From Pseudomonas migulae (GTDB taxonomy: Bacteria; Pseudomonadota; Gammaproteobacteria; Pseudomonadales; Pseudomonadaceae), in assembly GCF_024169315.1 (NCBI RefSeq), contig NZ_JALJWR010000001.1, forward strand, positions 331,501 to 395,500: a stretch of 64,000 nt of DNA, given 5' to 3'. The notes under the pieces were generated by a model. It had not been told where the DNA came from, searched no databases, and worked only from the letters and a program-made list of their open reading frames with translations. The first letter of the stretch is position 1. Each line of letters opens with the position of its first letter. Made by a program: the position numbers and the translations under genes. Below are positions 8,927 through 17,765 of the stretch, piece after piece.

Positions 8927-9805
8927 ATGCGCCTGCTCGCTGTGTTGATCAGCGCTGTGCTGCTGTGCTGCCAGGTGGTGCAGGCGCAGGTCCGTACCTA
9001 TGACGAAATGATCGCCGCCGGGAAGCTGAAGGTGGCGGTCTACAAAGACTTCGCCCCCTACAGTTTCGAAGACGCCGGTAAGCCCCGTGGCGTGGATGTC
9101 GAACTGGCCGAGGCCTTGGCCAAAGCCCTTGGCGTTCACTTGAAACTGATCTGGGCGCCCGCCGGCGAGAAACTCGACGACGACCTGCGCGACTACATCT
9201 GGCGCGCCAGCCAGTTGCACGATCTGCAACTGGCCGACCTGATGATGCGCGTGCCCTATGACCAGGATTACGCGCGCAAGCGCAACGAACTGGGTGAACT
9301 GGAAAACGGCCATGTGGTGATGTTCGGTCCGTACCAGAACGAGCAATGGCAAGTCGCGTATGACCGCCGTCGGCTGGAGTCGGTGGGCAGTGTCGCAGTG
9401 TTCGAGCACCACCCGATTGGCGTCGAGGTCGACAGCGTGCCGTCGTTCTACCTGACCTCGGTATTCAACGGCATGCTCGCCGGCAAAACCCGTCACTACC
9501 CCGGCGTGCCCCAGGCGTTCGCGGCCATGAAGGCCGGTGAGGTCGACGCGGTCATGGCGATGCGCGGCGAGATCGACTGGCAGGTTCATGAGGCGGCGGA
9601 CCCGCAACTCGCGCTGGCGGAAAACGCCTATCCGAACATGGGCAAGCAACTTTGGGAGATCGGCATGGCGGTGCACGAAAGCAATCGTCAATTGGCCTAT
9701 GCCGTGGAAGAGGCGCTGGAAACCTTGATCCGCGAGGGCTCGGTGAAAGCCATTTATGCCCGTTACGGCCTGCGGTATGACGTACCGGAGATGTATCAAC
9801 AGTGA
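8927..9805 (+). CDS. pedG: MoxJ-like periplasmic solute-binding protein associated with quinoprotein dehydrogenases
   Basis: The 292-residue protein has a signal peptide (MRLLAVLISAVLLCCQVVQA) and a family 3 solute-binding fold (LKVAVYKDFAPYSFEDAGKP, GVDVELAEALAKALGV). It resembles the quinoprotein-associated MoxJ-type proteins (TIGR03871). For XoxF systems the MoxJ/XoxJ relatives are thought to help dehydrogenase maturation or electron transfer, not solute import, and no transporter genes adjoin it here. It follows pedF by 3 bp and overlaps the next gene by 4 bp. Confidence 0.85.
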   Translation: MRLLAVLISAVLLCCQVVQAQVRTYDEMIAAGKLKVAVYKDFAPYSFEDAGKPRGVDVELAEALAKALGVHLKLIWAPAGEKLDDDLRDYIWRASQLHDLQLADLMMRVPYDQDYARKRNELGELENGHVVMFGPYQNEQWQVAYDRRRLESVGSVAVFEHHPIGVEVDSVPSFYLTSVFNGMLAGKTRHYPGVPQAFAAMKAGEVDAVMAMRGEIDWQVHEAADPQLALAENAYPNMGKQLWEIGMAVHESNRQLAYAVEEALETLIREGSVKAIYARYGLRYDVPEMYQQ

Positions 9806-10563
9806 ACTGGAGCGTGCGTTGTCTGTTGGCCTGTTGGCTACCCTTGGCCGCGCACGCGGCCGCCATCGAACCGGGCAAAGACCCGGTGCCGTCGGTCATG
9901 TGGGCCTTCTATCACAAGCAGATGCTGGGCGATGCGCCGTTCGTGTTCGACGAGCGGGTCAAGCTGCTGGCGCCGCCCTTCGCCGAAGACGCCCGGCAAG
10001 TGCCGCTGGAAATCGACGCCCGGGCGTTCAAGGGCGAGGTGGTGAAAATCCTTGCGTGGGCCGAACTCAATCCGCTGCCGAAAATTGTCGATTTCCAACC
10101 GCTGGATCGGGTGCTGCCGTGGCTGTCGGTGCGCATCCGTATCGAACAAGCCACGCCGTTGCGTGCCGCGGTCCTGACCCGCGACGGGCTGTGGCATGTC
10201 GGCTCGACCCTGATCGATGCGGCGGGCGGCGGTTGCACGGCGCCGAGCGTGGTGCGCACCCAGCCGGGTTGGGAAGAACACATTGGCGAAGTCATCGGTG
10301 GGCGCTATCCGCGTGGCGAATTCAGCCGCTTGCGTATGCAGGTCGCGCATCCGATGGACAACGGCATGGTCGGCGGCATCCCGGAGTTTTTCATCAACCA
10401 TGCCGAGCTGCGGGATCACAACGATCGGTTGCTGGCCCGCCTCGAACTGTTTCCCGCCGTCAGCGAAAACCCCAGCCTGGCGTTCGACATCGAAGGGGCA
10501 GGGCAGACACGCTTGTTGCTGCGCGATAACAGCGGCAACCAGTTTGATGCGGCCATACCCTGA
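9802..10563 (+). CDS. Quinoprotein-associated SoxYZ-like carrier protein
   Basis: The 253-residue exported protein starts at GTG 9802, overlapping the pedG stop. It has a signal peptide (VNWSVRCLLACWLPLAAHAA). An N-terminal SoxY-like half ends in the carrier-type motif GGGCTAPS (around residues 141-148). A C-terminal SoxZ-like half follows, with HPMDNGMVGGIPEFFINHAE. SoxYZ carries sulfur intermediates on a C-terminal Cys; here SoxY-like and SoxZ-like parts are fused, as in the family TIGR04557. The motif sits internally because of the fusion. What is carried in alcohol-oxidation clusters is not established. Confidence 0.85.
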   Translation: MNWSVRCLLACWLPLAAHAAAIEPGKDPVPSVMWAFYHKQMLGDAPFVFDERVKLLAPPFAEDARQVPLEIDARAFKGEVVKILAWAELNPLPKIVDFQPLDRVLPWLSVRIRIEQATPLRAAVLTRDGLWHVGSTLIDAAGGGCTAPSVVRTQPGWEEHIGEVIGGRYPRGEFSRLRMQVAHPMDNGMVGGIPEFFINHAELRDHNDRLLARLELFPAVSENPSLAFDIEGAGQTRLLLRDNSGNQFDAAIP

Positions 10564-10579
10564 CTCAAAGGAGCGCGTG

Positions 10580-11518
10580 ATGCGCTGGATGCTGCTGTTG
10601 TTCTTGAGCCTGAGCCTTCCTGCGCTGGCCGATCCCGACTATTTACTCAAGCCCCGGCAGATCGCCGCGGACACCTGGCTGCTGGAAGGCAGCACCGACA
10701 ATTTCGCCAAGGGCAACGGTGGCAACATCGTCAATACGGCGTTCATCGTCACCGAGCGTGGCGTGGTGGTAATCGATACCGGGCCGTCGAAGCGCTACGG
10801 CGAAGCGATGCGCAAAGCCATCGCCGCGACCACCGATAAACCCGTGATCCAGGTGTTGCTGACGCATCATCACCCTGACCATGTGTTGGGTAATCAAGCC
10901 TTCAGTGACGTGCCGATCGGCGCGCTGGCCGGCACGACCGGGTTGCTTCGGCAGCAGGGCGATGCCATGGCCGAGAACATGTACCGGCTGGTGGGTGACT
11001 GGATGCGTGGCACTGAAGTGGTGTTGCCGACCGAGACACTGACGCCGGGCGTGCGAAACTTTGGGAATCACGATCTGCGCCTGCTGAGCCTGGGTGGGCA
11101 CACGGGCGCTGATCTGGCTATTCTCGACCAGACCACCGGCGTGCTGTTTGCCGGGGATCTGGTGTTTTACCAACGGGCGCTGACCACGCCCAACAGTCCG
11201 GGGCTTTCGGTATGGCTGGCGGACATTGCGACGCTGCAAGGCTTGCCGTGGACAATGATTGTGCCCGGCCATGGCCCGTTAGCCACGGATGCAAAACCGT
11301 TCGAGCAAATGCGCGACTACCTTGGCTGGCTCGATCAACTGATGCGCGACGGCGCGGCCAATGGCAGCGAGATGAGCGAGATGATCCTCAGTCCCATTCC
11401 CGAACGATTCGCGGCGATCAGCCTGAGTCGCTATGAGCTGATTCGCAGCGTCAGTCATCTCTATCCGCGCTACGAGCGCGCACAGATGACGCGAGTGGAT
11501 TCCAGCGCGGATAAGTGA
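10580..11518 (+). CDS. Quinoprotein relay system zinc metallohydrolase (SoxH-like)
   Basis: The 312-residue protein has a signal peptide (MRWMLLLFLSLSLPALAD) and a metallo-beta-lactamase domain with THHHPDH (around residues 95-101), GGHTGADL, LFAGDLVFYQ and VPGHGP, the usual zinc ligands. It fits the SoxH-related metallohydrolase 1 family seen with PQQ dehydrogenases (TIGR04558 type). GGAG precedes the start by about 8 bp. It ends the pedF operon and is followed by a BIME. Pairing with the SoxYZ-like carrier gene upstream suggests that the two act on the same carried group. Confidence 0.87.
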   Translation: MRWMLLLFLSLSLPALADPDYLLKPRQIAADTWLLEGSTDNFAKGNGGNIVNTAFIVTERGVVVIDTGPSKRYGEAMRKAIAATTDKPVIQVLLTHHHPDHVLGNQAFSDVPIGALAGTTGLLRQQGDAMAENMYRLVGDWMRGTEVVLPTETLTPGVRNFGNHDLRLLSLGGHTGADLAILDQTTGVLFAGDLVFYQRALTTPNSPGLSVWLADIATLQGLPWTMIVPGHGPLATDAKPFEQMRDYLGWLDQLMRDGAANGSEMSEMILSPIPERFAAISLSRYELIRSVSHLYPRYERAQMTRVDSSADK

Positions 11519-11529
11519 AATACACAGAT

Positions 11530-11625
11530 CCCTGTGGGAGCGGGCTTGCCCGCGATAGCGGACTGTCAGTCAACGAATGTGTTGAATGTGACGTCGCCAT
11601 CGCGGGCAAGCCCGCTCCCACAGGG
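11530..11625. repeat. BIME downstream of the metallohydrolase gene
   Basis: CCCTGTGGGAGCGGGCTTGC and its inverted copy about 75 bp later, both complete. Confidence 0.87.
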
Positions 11626-11670
11626 GACTGGTGTCGATCACGAAATCCAGTGTTCATCTTTTCCGACCCG

Positions 11671-11686
11671 CTACTAAGGAACTAGC
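11671..11686 (+). promoter_or_regulatory. CTACTAAGGAACTAGC motif upstream of pedH
   Basis: A weaker relative of the pedF motif, starting 121 bp before the pedH start codon, the same distance as at pedF. Candidate activator site. Confidence 0.35.
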
Positions 11687-11745
11687 AAACTCAGTACTGC
11701 GGGCAATTGTTCGAAGGGCGGCGGCGCCCAAGAATCTGCACCAGA

Positions 11746-11762
11746 CCGGGAAAATTTCCCGG
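11746..11762. promoter_or_regulatory. Palindrome CCGGGAAA-A-TTTCCCGG upstream of pedH
   Basis: Perfect 8-bp arms around a central A, centred 38 bp before the pedH start codon. It shares GGGAA-N3-TTCCC with the palindrome upstream of pedE but lies much closer to the gene, as expected of a repressor site. It has no T-tract, so a terminator is unlikely. Confidence 0.5.
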
Positions 11763-11791
11763 GTATAACAAAAATCGCAGAGGCAGCCGTC

Positions 11792-13570
11792 ATGACCCAA
11801 CCCGCACGTCGCCATCCCTTCGTCTTGAGCCTGTTGCTCAGTGCCATGCTGTTGTCCGGCACGGCATTGGCCGCCGTCACCGACCAGGACATTCTCCAGG
11901 ACCCCAAGAACCCGGAGCAGATCGTCACCAACGGTCTGGGCGTCCAGGGTCAGCGCTACAGCCCGCTCGACACCCTCAACGTCAACAACGTGAAGGACTT
12001 GCGGCCAGTCTGGGCGTTCTCCTTCGGCGGCGAAAAACAACGCGGTCAGCAAGCCCAGCCGATGATCAAGGACGGCGTGATGTACATGACCGGCTCCTAC
12101 TCGCGGGTGTTTGCGGTGGACGCGCGCACCGGCAAGAAACTCTGGCAATACGATGCGCGCCTGCCCGATGACATCCGCCCGTGCTGCGACGTGATCAACC
12201 GGGGCGTGGCGCTGTACGGCGACCTGGTGTTCTTCGGCACCCTCGACGCCAAGCTCGTGGCCCTGAACAAAGACACCGGCAAAGTCGTCTGGAGCAAGAA
12301 AGTCGCCGACCACAAGGAAGGCTATTCGATCAGCGCCGCCCCCCTGGTGATCAACGGAAAACTGATTACCGGCGTGGCCGGTGGCGAGTTCGGGGTGGTC
12401 GGCAAGATCGAAGCCTACGACCCGAAAAACGGCGACCTGCTGTGGAGCCGCCCGACCGTCGAAGGTCACATGGGCTACGTCTACAAGGACGGCAAAGCGG
12501 TAGAGAACGGCATTTCCGGTGGCGAAGCCGGCAAGACCTGGCCGGGCGATCTGTGGAAAACCGGCGGCGCGGCGCCCTGGCTTGGCGGTTACTACGACCC
12601 GGAAACCAATCTGCTGCTGTTCGGCACCGGTAACCCGGCGCCCTGGAACTCGCACTTGCGTCCTGGCGACAACCTTTACTCATCGTCGCGTCTGGCACTC
12701 AACCCGGACGACGGCACGATCAAATGGCACTTCCAGAGCACGCCCCACGACGGTTGGGACTATGACGGCGTGAACGAGCTGGTCTCGTTCAACTACACCG
12801 AAGGCGGTAAGGAAATCAAAGCGGCGGCCACTGCCGACCGTAATGGTTTCTTCTACGTGCTGGACCGCACCAACGGCAAGTTCATTCGCGGCTTCCCGTT
12901 CGTGGACAAGATCACCTGGGCCACGGGGCTCGATAAAGAAGGCCGGCCGATCTACAACGAAGCCAGCCGTCCCGGCGCACCGGGCACTGAAGCCAAAGGC
13001 AGTTCGGTGTTCGTCGCCCCGGCGTTCCTCGGCGCGAAAAACTGGATGCCGATGGCCTACAACAAAGACACCGGGCTGTTCTACGTGCCGTCCAACGAGT
13101 GGGGCATGGACATCTGGAACGAAGGCATTGCCTACAAGAAAGGCGCGGCGTTCCTCGGGGCCGGTTTCACCATCAAGCCGTTGAACGAAGACTACATCGG
13201 CGTGTTGCGCGCCATCGACCCGAAAACCGGCAAGGAAGTCTGGCGTCACAAGAACTTCGCGCCGCTGTGGGGCGGGGTGCTGACCACCAAGGGCAACCTG
13301 GTGTTCACCGGTACGCCGGAAGGTTTCCTGCAGGCGTTCAACGCCAAGACCGGCGAGAAGGTCTGGGAATTCCAGACCGGCTCCGGCGTGCTGGGTTCAC
13401 CCGTGACCTGGGAAATGGACGGCGAGCAATACGTCTCGGTGCTGTCCGGTTGGGGGGGCGCCGTACCGCTGTGGGGCGGCGAAGTGGCCAAGCGCATCAA
13501 GGACTTCAACCAGGGCGGGATGCTCTGGACGTTCAAGTTGCCGAAAGACCTGGTCGTGGCGAAGCACTGA
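11792..13570 (+). CDS. pedH: PQQ-dependent alcohol dehydrogenase, lanthanide type
   Basis: The 592-residue periplasmic quinoprotein has a signal peptide to about residue 28, the disulfide pair CC at 131-132 ([10 protein letters not shown]), and metal/PQQ-site segments AGGEFG and GNPAPWN. The catalytic D323 is followed at +2 by D325 (WDYDG). That extra Asp is the hallmark of lanthanide-dependent XoxF and PedH enzymes; PedE has Ser there. It catalyses the same alcohol oxidations as PedE with a rare-earth ion. It is monocistronic between two BIMEs, with a candidate operator close to its start. Confidence 0.95.
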   Translation: MTQPARRHPFVLSLLLSAMLLSGTALAAVTDQDILQDPKNPEQIVTNGLGVQGQRYSPLDTLNVNNVKDLRPVWAFSFGGEKQRGQQAQPMIKDGVMYMTGSYSRVFAVDARTGKKLWQYDARLPDDIRPCCDVINRGVALYGDLVFFGTLDAKLVALNKDTGKVVWSKKVADHKEGYSISAAPLVINGKLITGVAGGEFGVVGKIEAYDPKNGDLLWSRPTVEGHMGYVYKDGKAVENGISGGEAGKTWPGDLWKTGGAAPWLGGYYDPETNLLLFGTGNPAPWNSHLRPGDNLYSSSRLALNPDDGTIKWHFQSTPHDGWDYDGVNELVSFNYTEGGKEIKAAATADRNGFFYVLDRTNGKFIRGFPFVDKITWATGLDKEGRPIYNEASRPGAPGTEAKGSSVFVAPAFLGAKNWMPMAYNKDTGLFYVPSNEWGMDIWNEGIAYKKGAAFLGAGFTIKPLNEDYIGVLRAIDPKTGKEVWRHKNFAPLWGGVLTTKGNLVFTGTPEGFLQAFNAKTGEKVWEFQTGSGVLGSPVTWEMDGEQYVSVLSGWGGAVPLWGGEVAKRIKDFNQGGMLWTFKLPKDLVVAKH

Positions 13571-13590
13571 CCCTGAGTCCACCGCATAAC

Positions 13591-13682
13591 CCCTGTGGGA
13601 GCGGGCTTGCTCGCGAAAACGGTGTGTCAGACACAGCTGTTCTGACTGGATGGACGCCTTCGCGAGCAAGCCCGCTCCCACA
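13591..13682. repeat. BIME between pedH and pedI
   Basis: Paired inverted REP units of the CCCTGTGGGAGCGGGCTTGC type. Confidence 0.87.
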
Positions 13683-13698
13683 TTGGTTTGTGTGAAAC

Positions 13699-13714
13699 CT
13701 ACTACCAAATAACG
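13699..13714 (+). promoter_or_regulatory. CTACTACCAAATAACG motif upstream of pedI
   Basis: Shares CTACTACCAA with the pedF site and starts 119 bp before the pedI start codon. Candidate activator site. Confidence 0.45.
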
Positions 13715-13817
13715 AGAACCCCCCTGCCAACGGCGCATTCGTTCGGCACGCGGGGCTCTCTACTATCGGTTCATCGCCTGTTTGCCCGACAGGCATCGAC
13801 CCAGACAGAGGCTCACC

Positions 13818-15338
13818 ATGATCTACGCACAACCCGGAACACCAGGCGCCGTCGTCACGTTCAAGACGCGCTACGGCAACTTCATCGGCGGCGAGTTCGT
13901 CGCGCCGGTCAATGGCGAATACTTCACCAACACCTCGCCGGTCACCGGTGAAGTGATCGCCGAGTTCCCGCGCTCCAGCGCCGCCGACATCGAAAAAGCC
14001 CTCGACGCCGCCCACGCCGCTGCCGATGCCTGGGGCAAGACCTCGGCGCAGGACCGCTCGCGGGTGCTGCTGAAAATCGCCGACCGTATCGAGGAGAATC
14101 TGGAAATCCTCGCCGTCACCGAAACCTGGGACAACGGCAAGGCCGTACGCGAAACCCTGAACGCCGATGTGCCGCTGGCCGCCGACCATTTCCGCTACTT
14201 CGCCGGGTGCATCCGCGCGCAGGAAGGCGGCGCCGCCGAGATCAACGAGCTGACCACCGCCTACCATTTCCACGAACCGCTGGGCGTGGTCGGGCAGATC
14301 ATTCCGTGGAACTTCCCGCTGCTGATGGCCGCGTGGAAACTCGCCCCGGCCCTGGCGGCCGGTAACTGCATCGTGCTCAAACCCGCCGAGCAGACGCCGT
14401 TGTCGATCATGATCTTCGCCGAACTGATCGCCGATCTCCTGCCAGCCGGTGTGTTGAACATCGTGCAGGGTTTCGGTCGCGAAGCCGGTGAGGCGCTGGC
14501 CACCAGCAAGCGCATCGCCAAAATCGCCTTCACCGGTTCCACCCCGATCGGTGCGCATATCATGAAATGCGCCGCCGAGAACATCATTCCAAGCACCGTT
14601 GAACTGGGCGGCAAGTCGCCGAACATTTTCTTCGAAGACATCATGAACGCCGAGCCGCAGTTCATCGAGAAAGCCGCCGAAGGCCTGGTGCTCGCCTTCT
14701 TCAACCAGGGCGAAGTCTGCACCTGCCCATCGCGAGCGCTGGTGCAGGAATCAATCTACGACGATTTCATGAAAGTGGTGATGCAGAAGATCGTCAAGAT
14801 CAAACGCGGCAACCCGCTGGACACCGAAACCATGGTCGGCGCCCAGGCGTCGGAGCAGCAATACGACAAGATTCTCTCGTACCTGAAAATCGCCCAGGAG
14901 GAGGGCGCCGAGCTGCTCACCGGCGGCGCGGCTGAACGTCTTGAAGGCGACTTGTCGACGGGTTACTACATCCAGCCGACCCTGCTCAAGGGCCACAACA
15001 AGATGCGCGTGTTCCAGGAAGAGATCTTTGGCCCGGTGGTGGGCATCACCACGTTCAAGGACGAAGCCGAAGCCCTGGCGATTGCCAACGACAGCGAGTT
15101 CGGCCTCGGCGCCGGCCTGTGGACCCGCGACATCAACCGTGCGTACCGCATGGGCCGGGCGATCAAGGCCGGGCGCGTGTGGACCAACTGCTACCACCTG
15201 TACCCGGCGCATGCGGCGTTCGGTGGCTACAAGAAATCCGGTGTCGGCCGTGAAAACCACAAGATGATGCTCGACCACTATCAGCAGACCAAAAACCTGC
15301 TGGTGAGCTACGACATCAACCCGCTCGGGTTCTTCTAA
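13818..15338 (+). CDS. pedI: NAD-dependent aldehyde dehydrogenase (acetaldehyde/phenylacetaldehyde type)
   Basis: The 506-residue cytosolic enzyme oxidises aldehydes made by PedE/PedH to carboxylic acids. It has the family landmarks: the NAD-binding segment [20 protein letters not shown], general-base Glu in [10 protein letters not shown], and catalytic Cys at residue 301 in NQGEVCTC. It ends [13 protein letters not shown], typical of the exaC/AldB group (about 506 residues). The start at 13818 fits this length and family N-terminus; an in-frame start 12 codons upstream is less likely. It stands alone between two BIMEs with its own motif-bearing promoter. Confidence 0.93.
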   Translation: MIYAQPGTPGAVVTFKTRYGNFIGGEFVAPVNGEYFTNTSPVTGEVIAEFPRSSAADIEKALDAAHAAADAWGKTSAQDRSRVLLKIADRIEENLEILAVTETWDNGKAVRETLNADVPLAADHFRYFAGCIRAQEGGAAEINELTTAYHFHEPLGVVGQIIPWNFPLLMAAWKLAPALAAGNCIVLKPAEQTPLSIMIFAELIADLLPAGVLNIVQGFGREAGEALATSKRIAKIAFTGSTPIGAHIMKCAAENIIPSTVELGGKSPNIFFEDIMNAEPQFIEKAAEGLVLAFFNQGEVCTCPSRALVQESIYDDFMKVVMQKIVKIKRGNPLDTETMVGAQASEQQYDKILSYLKIAQEEGAELLTGGAAERLEGDLSTGYYIQPTLLKGHNKMRVFQEEIFGPVVGITTFKDEAEALAIANDSEFGLGAGLWTRDINRAYRMGRAIKAGRVWTNCYHLYPAHAAFGGYKKSGVGRENHKMMLDHYQQTKNLLVSYDINPLGFF

Positions 15339-15360
15339 CTTCTGCAAACACACCGCATCT

Positions 15361-15453
15361 CCCTGTGGGAGCGGGCTTGCTCGCGAATGCGGTGTGTCAG
15401 TCGACTTGTACGCTGACTGACACACTGCTTTCGCGAGCAAGCCCGCTCCCACA
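15361..15453. repeat. BIME between pedI and pqqA
   Basis: Paired inverted REP units of the GGGAGCGGGCTTGCTCGCG type. Confidence 0.87.
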
Positions 15454-15477
15454 TTGGTTTTGTGCATCTGCCACCCC

Positions 15478-15490
15478 CTACCAACGCACC
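15478..15490 (+). promoter_or_regulatory. CTACCAACGCACC, possible weak motif upstream of pqqA
   Basis: A partial match (CTACCAA) to the pedF/pedI motif, about 107-110 bp before the pqqA start. The weakest member of the set. Confidence 0.25.
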
Positions 15491-15584
15491 CCACAACCTC
15501 CTTCGAAAGTAGCATTCGGGCGCCTGCCGCTCCGTGCATTAATGGCTTTACCGGAATCGTCCGGCACAAGAAGAGGATTGACCC

Positions 15585-15656
15585 ATGTGGACTAAACCCG
15601 CGTTTACCGACCTGCGCATTGGCTTCGAAGTGACGATGTATTTCGCCAACCGCTGA
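15585..15656 (+). CDS. pqqA: PQQ precursor peptide PqqA
   Basis: This 23-residue peptide supplies the Glu and Tyr that become PQQ. The conserved core FEVTMYF contains E15 and Y19 with the required three-residue spacing, and [13 protein letters not shown] is the usual leader part. AGAGGA precedes the ATG by about 8 bp. It begins the pqqABCDE operon, so the cofactor is made next to the dehydrogenases that use it. It is far too short for automatic gene calling, but the identity is not in doubt. Confidence 0.97.
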   Translation: MWTKPAFTDLRIGFEVTMYFANR

Positions 15657-15711
15657 TCGTCCACCCGGCCAGCCGCAGCGTTGGCCGGGCCTGCCTTCTG
15701 GAGCATTGCCC

Positions 15712-16626
15712 ATGCACATTCGCGTTCTCGGTTCCGCCGCTGGCGGTGGTTTTCCGCAATGGAACTGCAACTGCCGCCAGTGCGCCGGTATGCGCAGCGG
15801 CAGCCTGCGGGCGCAACGGCGCACGCAGTCTTCCATTGCCTTGAGCGACAACGGTGTGGACTGGGTGCTGTGCAATGCTTCACCGGATATCCGCGCGCAA
15901 TTCGAGAGTTTCGCGCCGTTGCAACCGGCCCGCCGCTTGCGCGACACGGCGATTGCCGGCGTGGTCCTGATGGACAGCCAGATCGACCATTGCACCGGTC
16001 TGCTGAGCTTGCGCGAAGGCTGCCCGCATTCGGTGTGGTGCACCGAGCGGGTTCATGAAGACCTGAGCAGCGGTTTCCCGTTGTTCACCATGCTCAAACA
16101 CTGGAACGGCGGCTTGCAGTGGCAACCCGTGGGGCTGGACCGCGAGCCGTTCAATATCGCGGCGTGCAAGCATTTGCAGTTTCGGGCGATTCCGTTGGTC
16201 AGCAACGCGCCGCCTTATTCGCCCAATCGCGGCAACCCGCAACCGGGCGACACCATCGGCCTGTTCATCGAAGACCTGCGCACGGGCGCGTCGTTGTTCT
16301 ATGCGCCGGGCCTGGGCCAGGTCGACGATGAGGTGTTGAGCTGGATGCAGCGCGCCGATTGTTTGTTGCTGGACGGTACGTTGTGGCGCGATGACGAGAT
16401 GCGCGTGTGTGAAGTCGGCCAGAGCCTGGGCAGCGAGATGGGCCACCTGCCGCAAAGCGGAGCGGGCGGCATGCTTGAAGTGCTGGAGGGTTTCAGTCGC
16501 CAGCGCAAGGTGCTGATCCACATCAACAACACCAATCCGATCCTCGACGAAGACTCGGCTGAGCGGGCGTTGCTGGAGCGGCGGGGCATCGAAGTGGCCT
16601 ATGACGGCATGGACATTGTGCTGTAG
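15712..16626 (+). CDS. pqqB: PQQ biosynthesis protein PqqB
   Basis: The 304-residue protein belongs to the metallo-beta-lactamase fold and is thought to hydroxylate the PqqA-derived intermediate. The N-terminus [20 protein letters not shown] and the Cys cluster CNCRQC (residues 19-24) are diagnostic; [10 protein letters not shown] and [11 protein letters not shown] follow. I chose the second ATG (15712) because GGAG lies 9 bp upstream and it matches the family start. A REP pair separates it from pqqC. Confidence 0.96.
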   Translation: MHIRVLGSAAGGGFPQWNCNCRQCAGMRSGSLRAQRRTQSSIALSDNGVDWVLCNASPDIRAQFESFAPLQPARRLRDTAIAGVVLMDSQIDHCTGLLSLREGCPHSVWCTERVHEDLSSGFPLFTMLKHWNGGLQWQPVGLDREPFNIAACKHLQFRAIPLVSNAPPYSPNRGNPQPGDTIGLFIEDLRTGASLFYAPGLGQVDDEVLSWMQRADCLLLDGTLWRDDEMRVCEVGQSLGSEMGHLPQSGAGGMLEVLEGFSRQRKVLIHINNTNPILDEDSAERALLERRGIEVAYDGMDIVL

Positions 16627-16630
16627 CGAA

Positions 16631-16710
16631 TGGCCCCTTCGCGGGCAAGCCTCGCTCCTACAGGGGATGCGCAAACCCTGTAGGAGCGAGGCTTGCCCGC
16701 GAAGAGGCCA
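16631..16710. repeat. BIME inside the pqq operon, between pqqB and pqqC
   Basis: Inverted REP pair (GCGGGCAAGCCTCGCTCCTA and its inverse), separating pqqB from pqqCDE. It may lower or stabilise expression of the downstream half. Confidence 0.87.
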
Positions 16711-16743
16711 GACCAGACACCCAAGATTTCCCGGAGCCCCGCA

Positions 16744-17496
16744 ATGACCGACACCCCGATGACCCCCACCGAATTCGAAGCCGCCCTGCGTGCCAAAGGC
16801 GCCTACTACCACATCCATCATCCCTTCCACCAAGCCATGTACGCCGGGCGCGCCACTCGCGAGCAGATTCAAGGCTGGGTCGCCAACCGCTTCTATTACC
16901 AGATCAACATTCCGCTCAAGGATGCCGCAATCCTGGCCAACTGCCCGGACCGCGACGTGCGCCGCGAATGGCTGCAACGGATTCTCGACCACGACGGTGT
17001 GCCCGGCGGCGAAGGGGGTATCGAAGCCTGGCTGCGCCTCGGTGAAGCGGTGGGCCTGGAGCGTGAACAGATTCTGTCCCAGGAGCTGGTATTGCCCGGC
17101 GTACGTTTTGCTGTGGACGCCTATGTCAATTTCGCCCGTCGCGCCTGCTGGCAGGAAGCGGCCAGCAGTTCGCTGACCGAGCTGTTCGCACCGCAGATCC
17201 ACCAATCGCGGCTCGACGCCTGGCCAGCGCACTACCCGTGGATCGACGTCGCCGGTTACGACTATTTCCGCACGCGCCTGAGCCAGGCGCGGCGTGATGT
17301 CGAGCACGGTTTGCGCATCACCCTGGCCCATTACGTCACTGTCGAAGGCCAGCAGCGGATGTTGGAAATCCTCCAGTTCAAGCTCGACGTGCTGTGGAGC
17401 ATGCTCGATGCCATGAGCATGGCCTATGAACTGGAACGCCCGCCGTATCACACGGTGACCACCGAGCGCGTCTGGCATCGGGGGATCGCGCTGTGA
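16744..17496 (+). CDS. pqqC: Pyrroloquinoline-quinone synthase PqqC
   Basis: The 250-residue enzyme catalyses the last step of PQQ synthesis, ring closure and eight-electron oxidation of AHQQ. The family signature is clear: [40 protein letters not shown], and the C-terminal [16 protein letters not shown]. The start at 16744 gives exactly the usual length. The GTG of pqqD overlaps its stop codon. A half of the GGGAA/TTCCC palindrome (ATTTCCCGG) lies before it but lacks the other arm. Confidence 0.97.
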   Translation: MTDTPMTPTEFEAALRAKGAYYHIHHPFHQAMYAGRATREQIQGWVANRFYYQINIPLKDAAILANCPDRDVRREWLQRILDHDGVPGGEGGIEAWLRLGEAVGLEREQILSQELVLPGVRFAVDAYVNFARRACWQEAASSSLTELFAPQIHQSRLDAWPAHYPWIDVAGYDYFRTRLSQARRDVEHGLRITLAHYVTVEGQQRMLEILQFKLDVLWSMLDAMSMAYELERPPYHTVTTERVWHRGIAL

Positions 17497-17765
17497 GCCT
17501 GATCAAACGTGCGCAGTCACCGGCGTTGCGCCAGGGTTTTCGCTTGCAGTGGGAGCCGCGTCAGGACTGCCATGTGCTGCTTTACCCGGAGGGCATGATC
17601 AAACTCAATACCAGTGCCGGGCAGATTCTCGATCTGCTGGACGGTCAGCGCAGTGTGGCGGCGATCATTGATTTACTCTCGGCGAGTTTCCCTGGTGTGC
17701 CGGGGATCGACGAGGATGTGCTGGCGTTTCTGGAGGTGGCCCATGCTCAATTCTGGATCGAATGA
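17493..17765 (+). CDS. pqqD: PQQ biosynthesis peptide chaperone PqqD
   Basis: The 90-residue RiPP recognition element binds the PqqA peptide and presents it to PqqE. The family pattern is visible in [20 protein letters not shown] and the winged-helix tail. It starts at GTG 17493, overlapping the pqqC stop, and its 3' end overlaps the pqqE start by 23 bp. In some genomes pqqC and pqqD are fused; here they are separate but coupled. Confidence 0.95.
   Translation: MSLIKRAQSPALRQGFRLQWEPRQDCHVLLYPEGMIKLNTSAGQILDLLDGQRSVAAIIDLLSASFPGVPGIDEDVLAFLEVAHAQFWIE

Noticed and set aside
16723..16733. AGATTTCCCGG before pqqC as a third PedR2-type palindrome
   Set aside because: Only one arm is present; the GGGAA half is missing.
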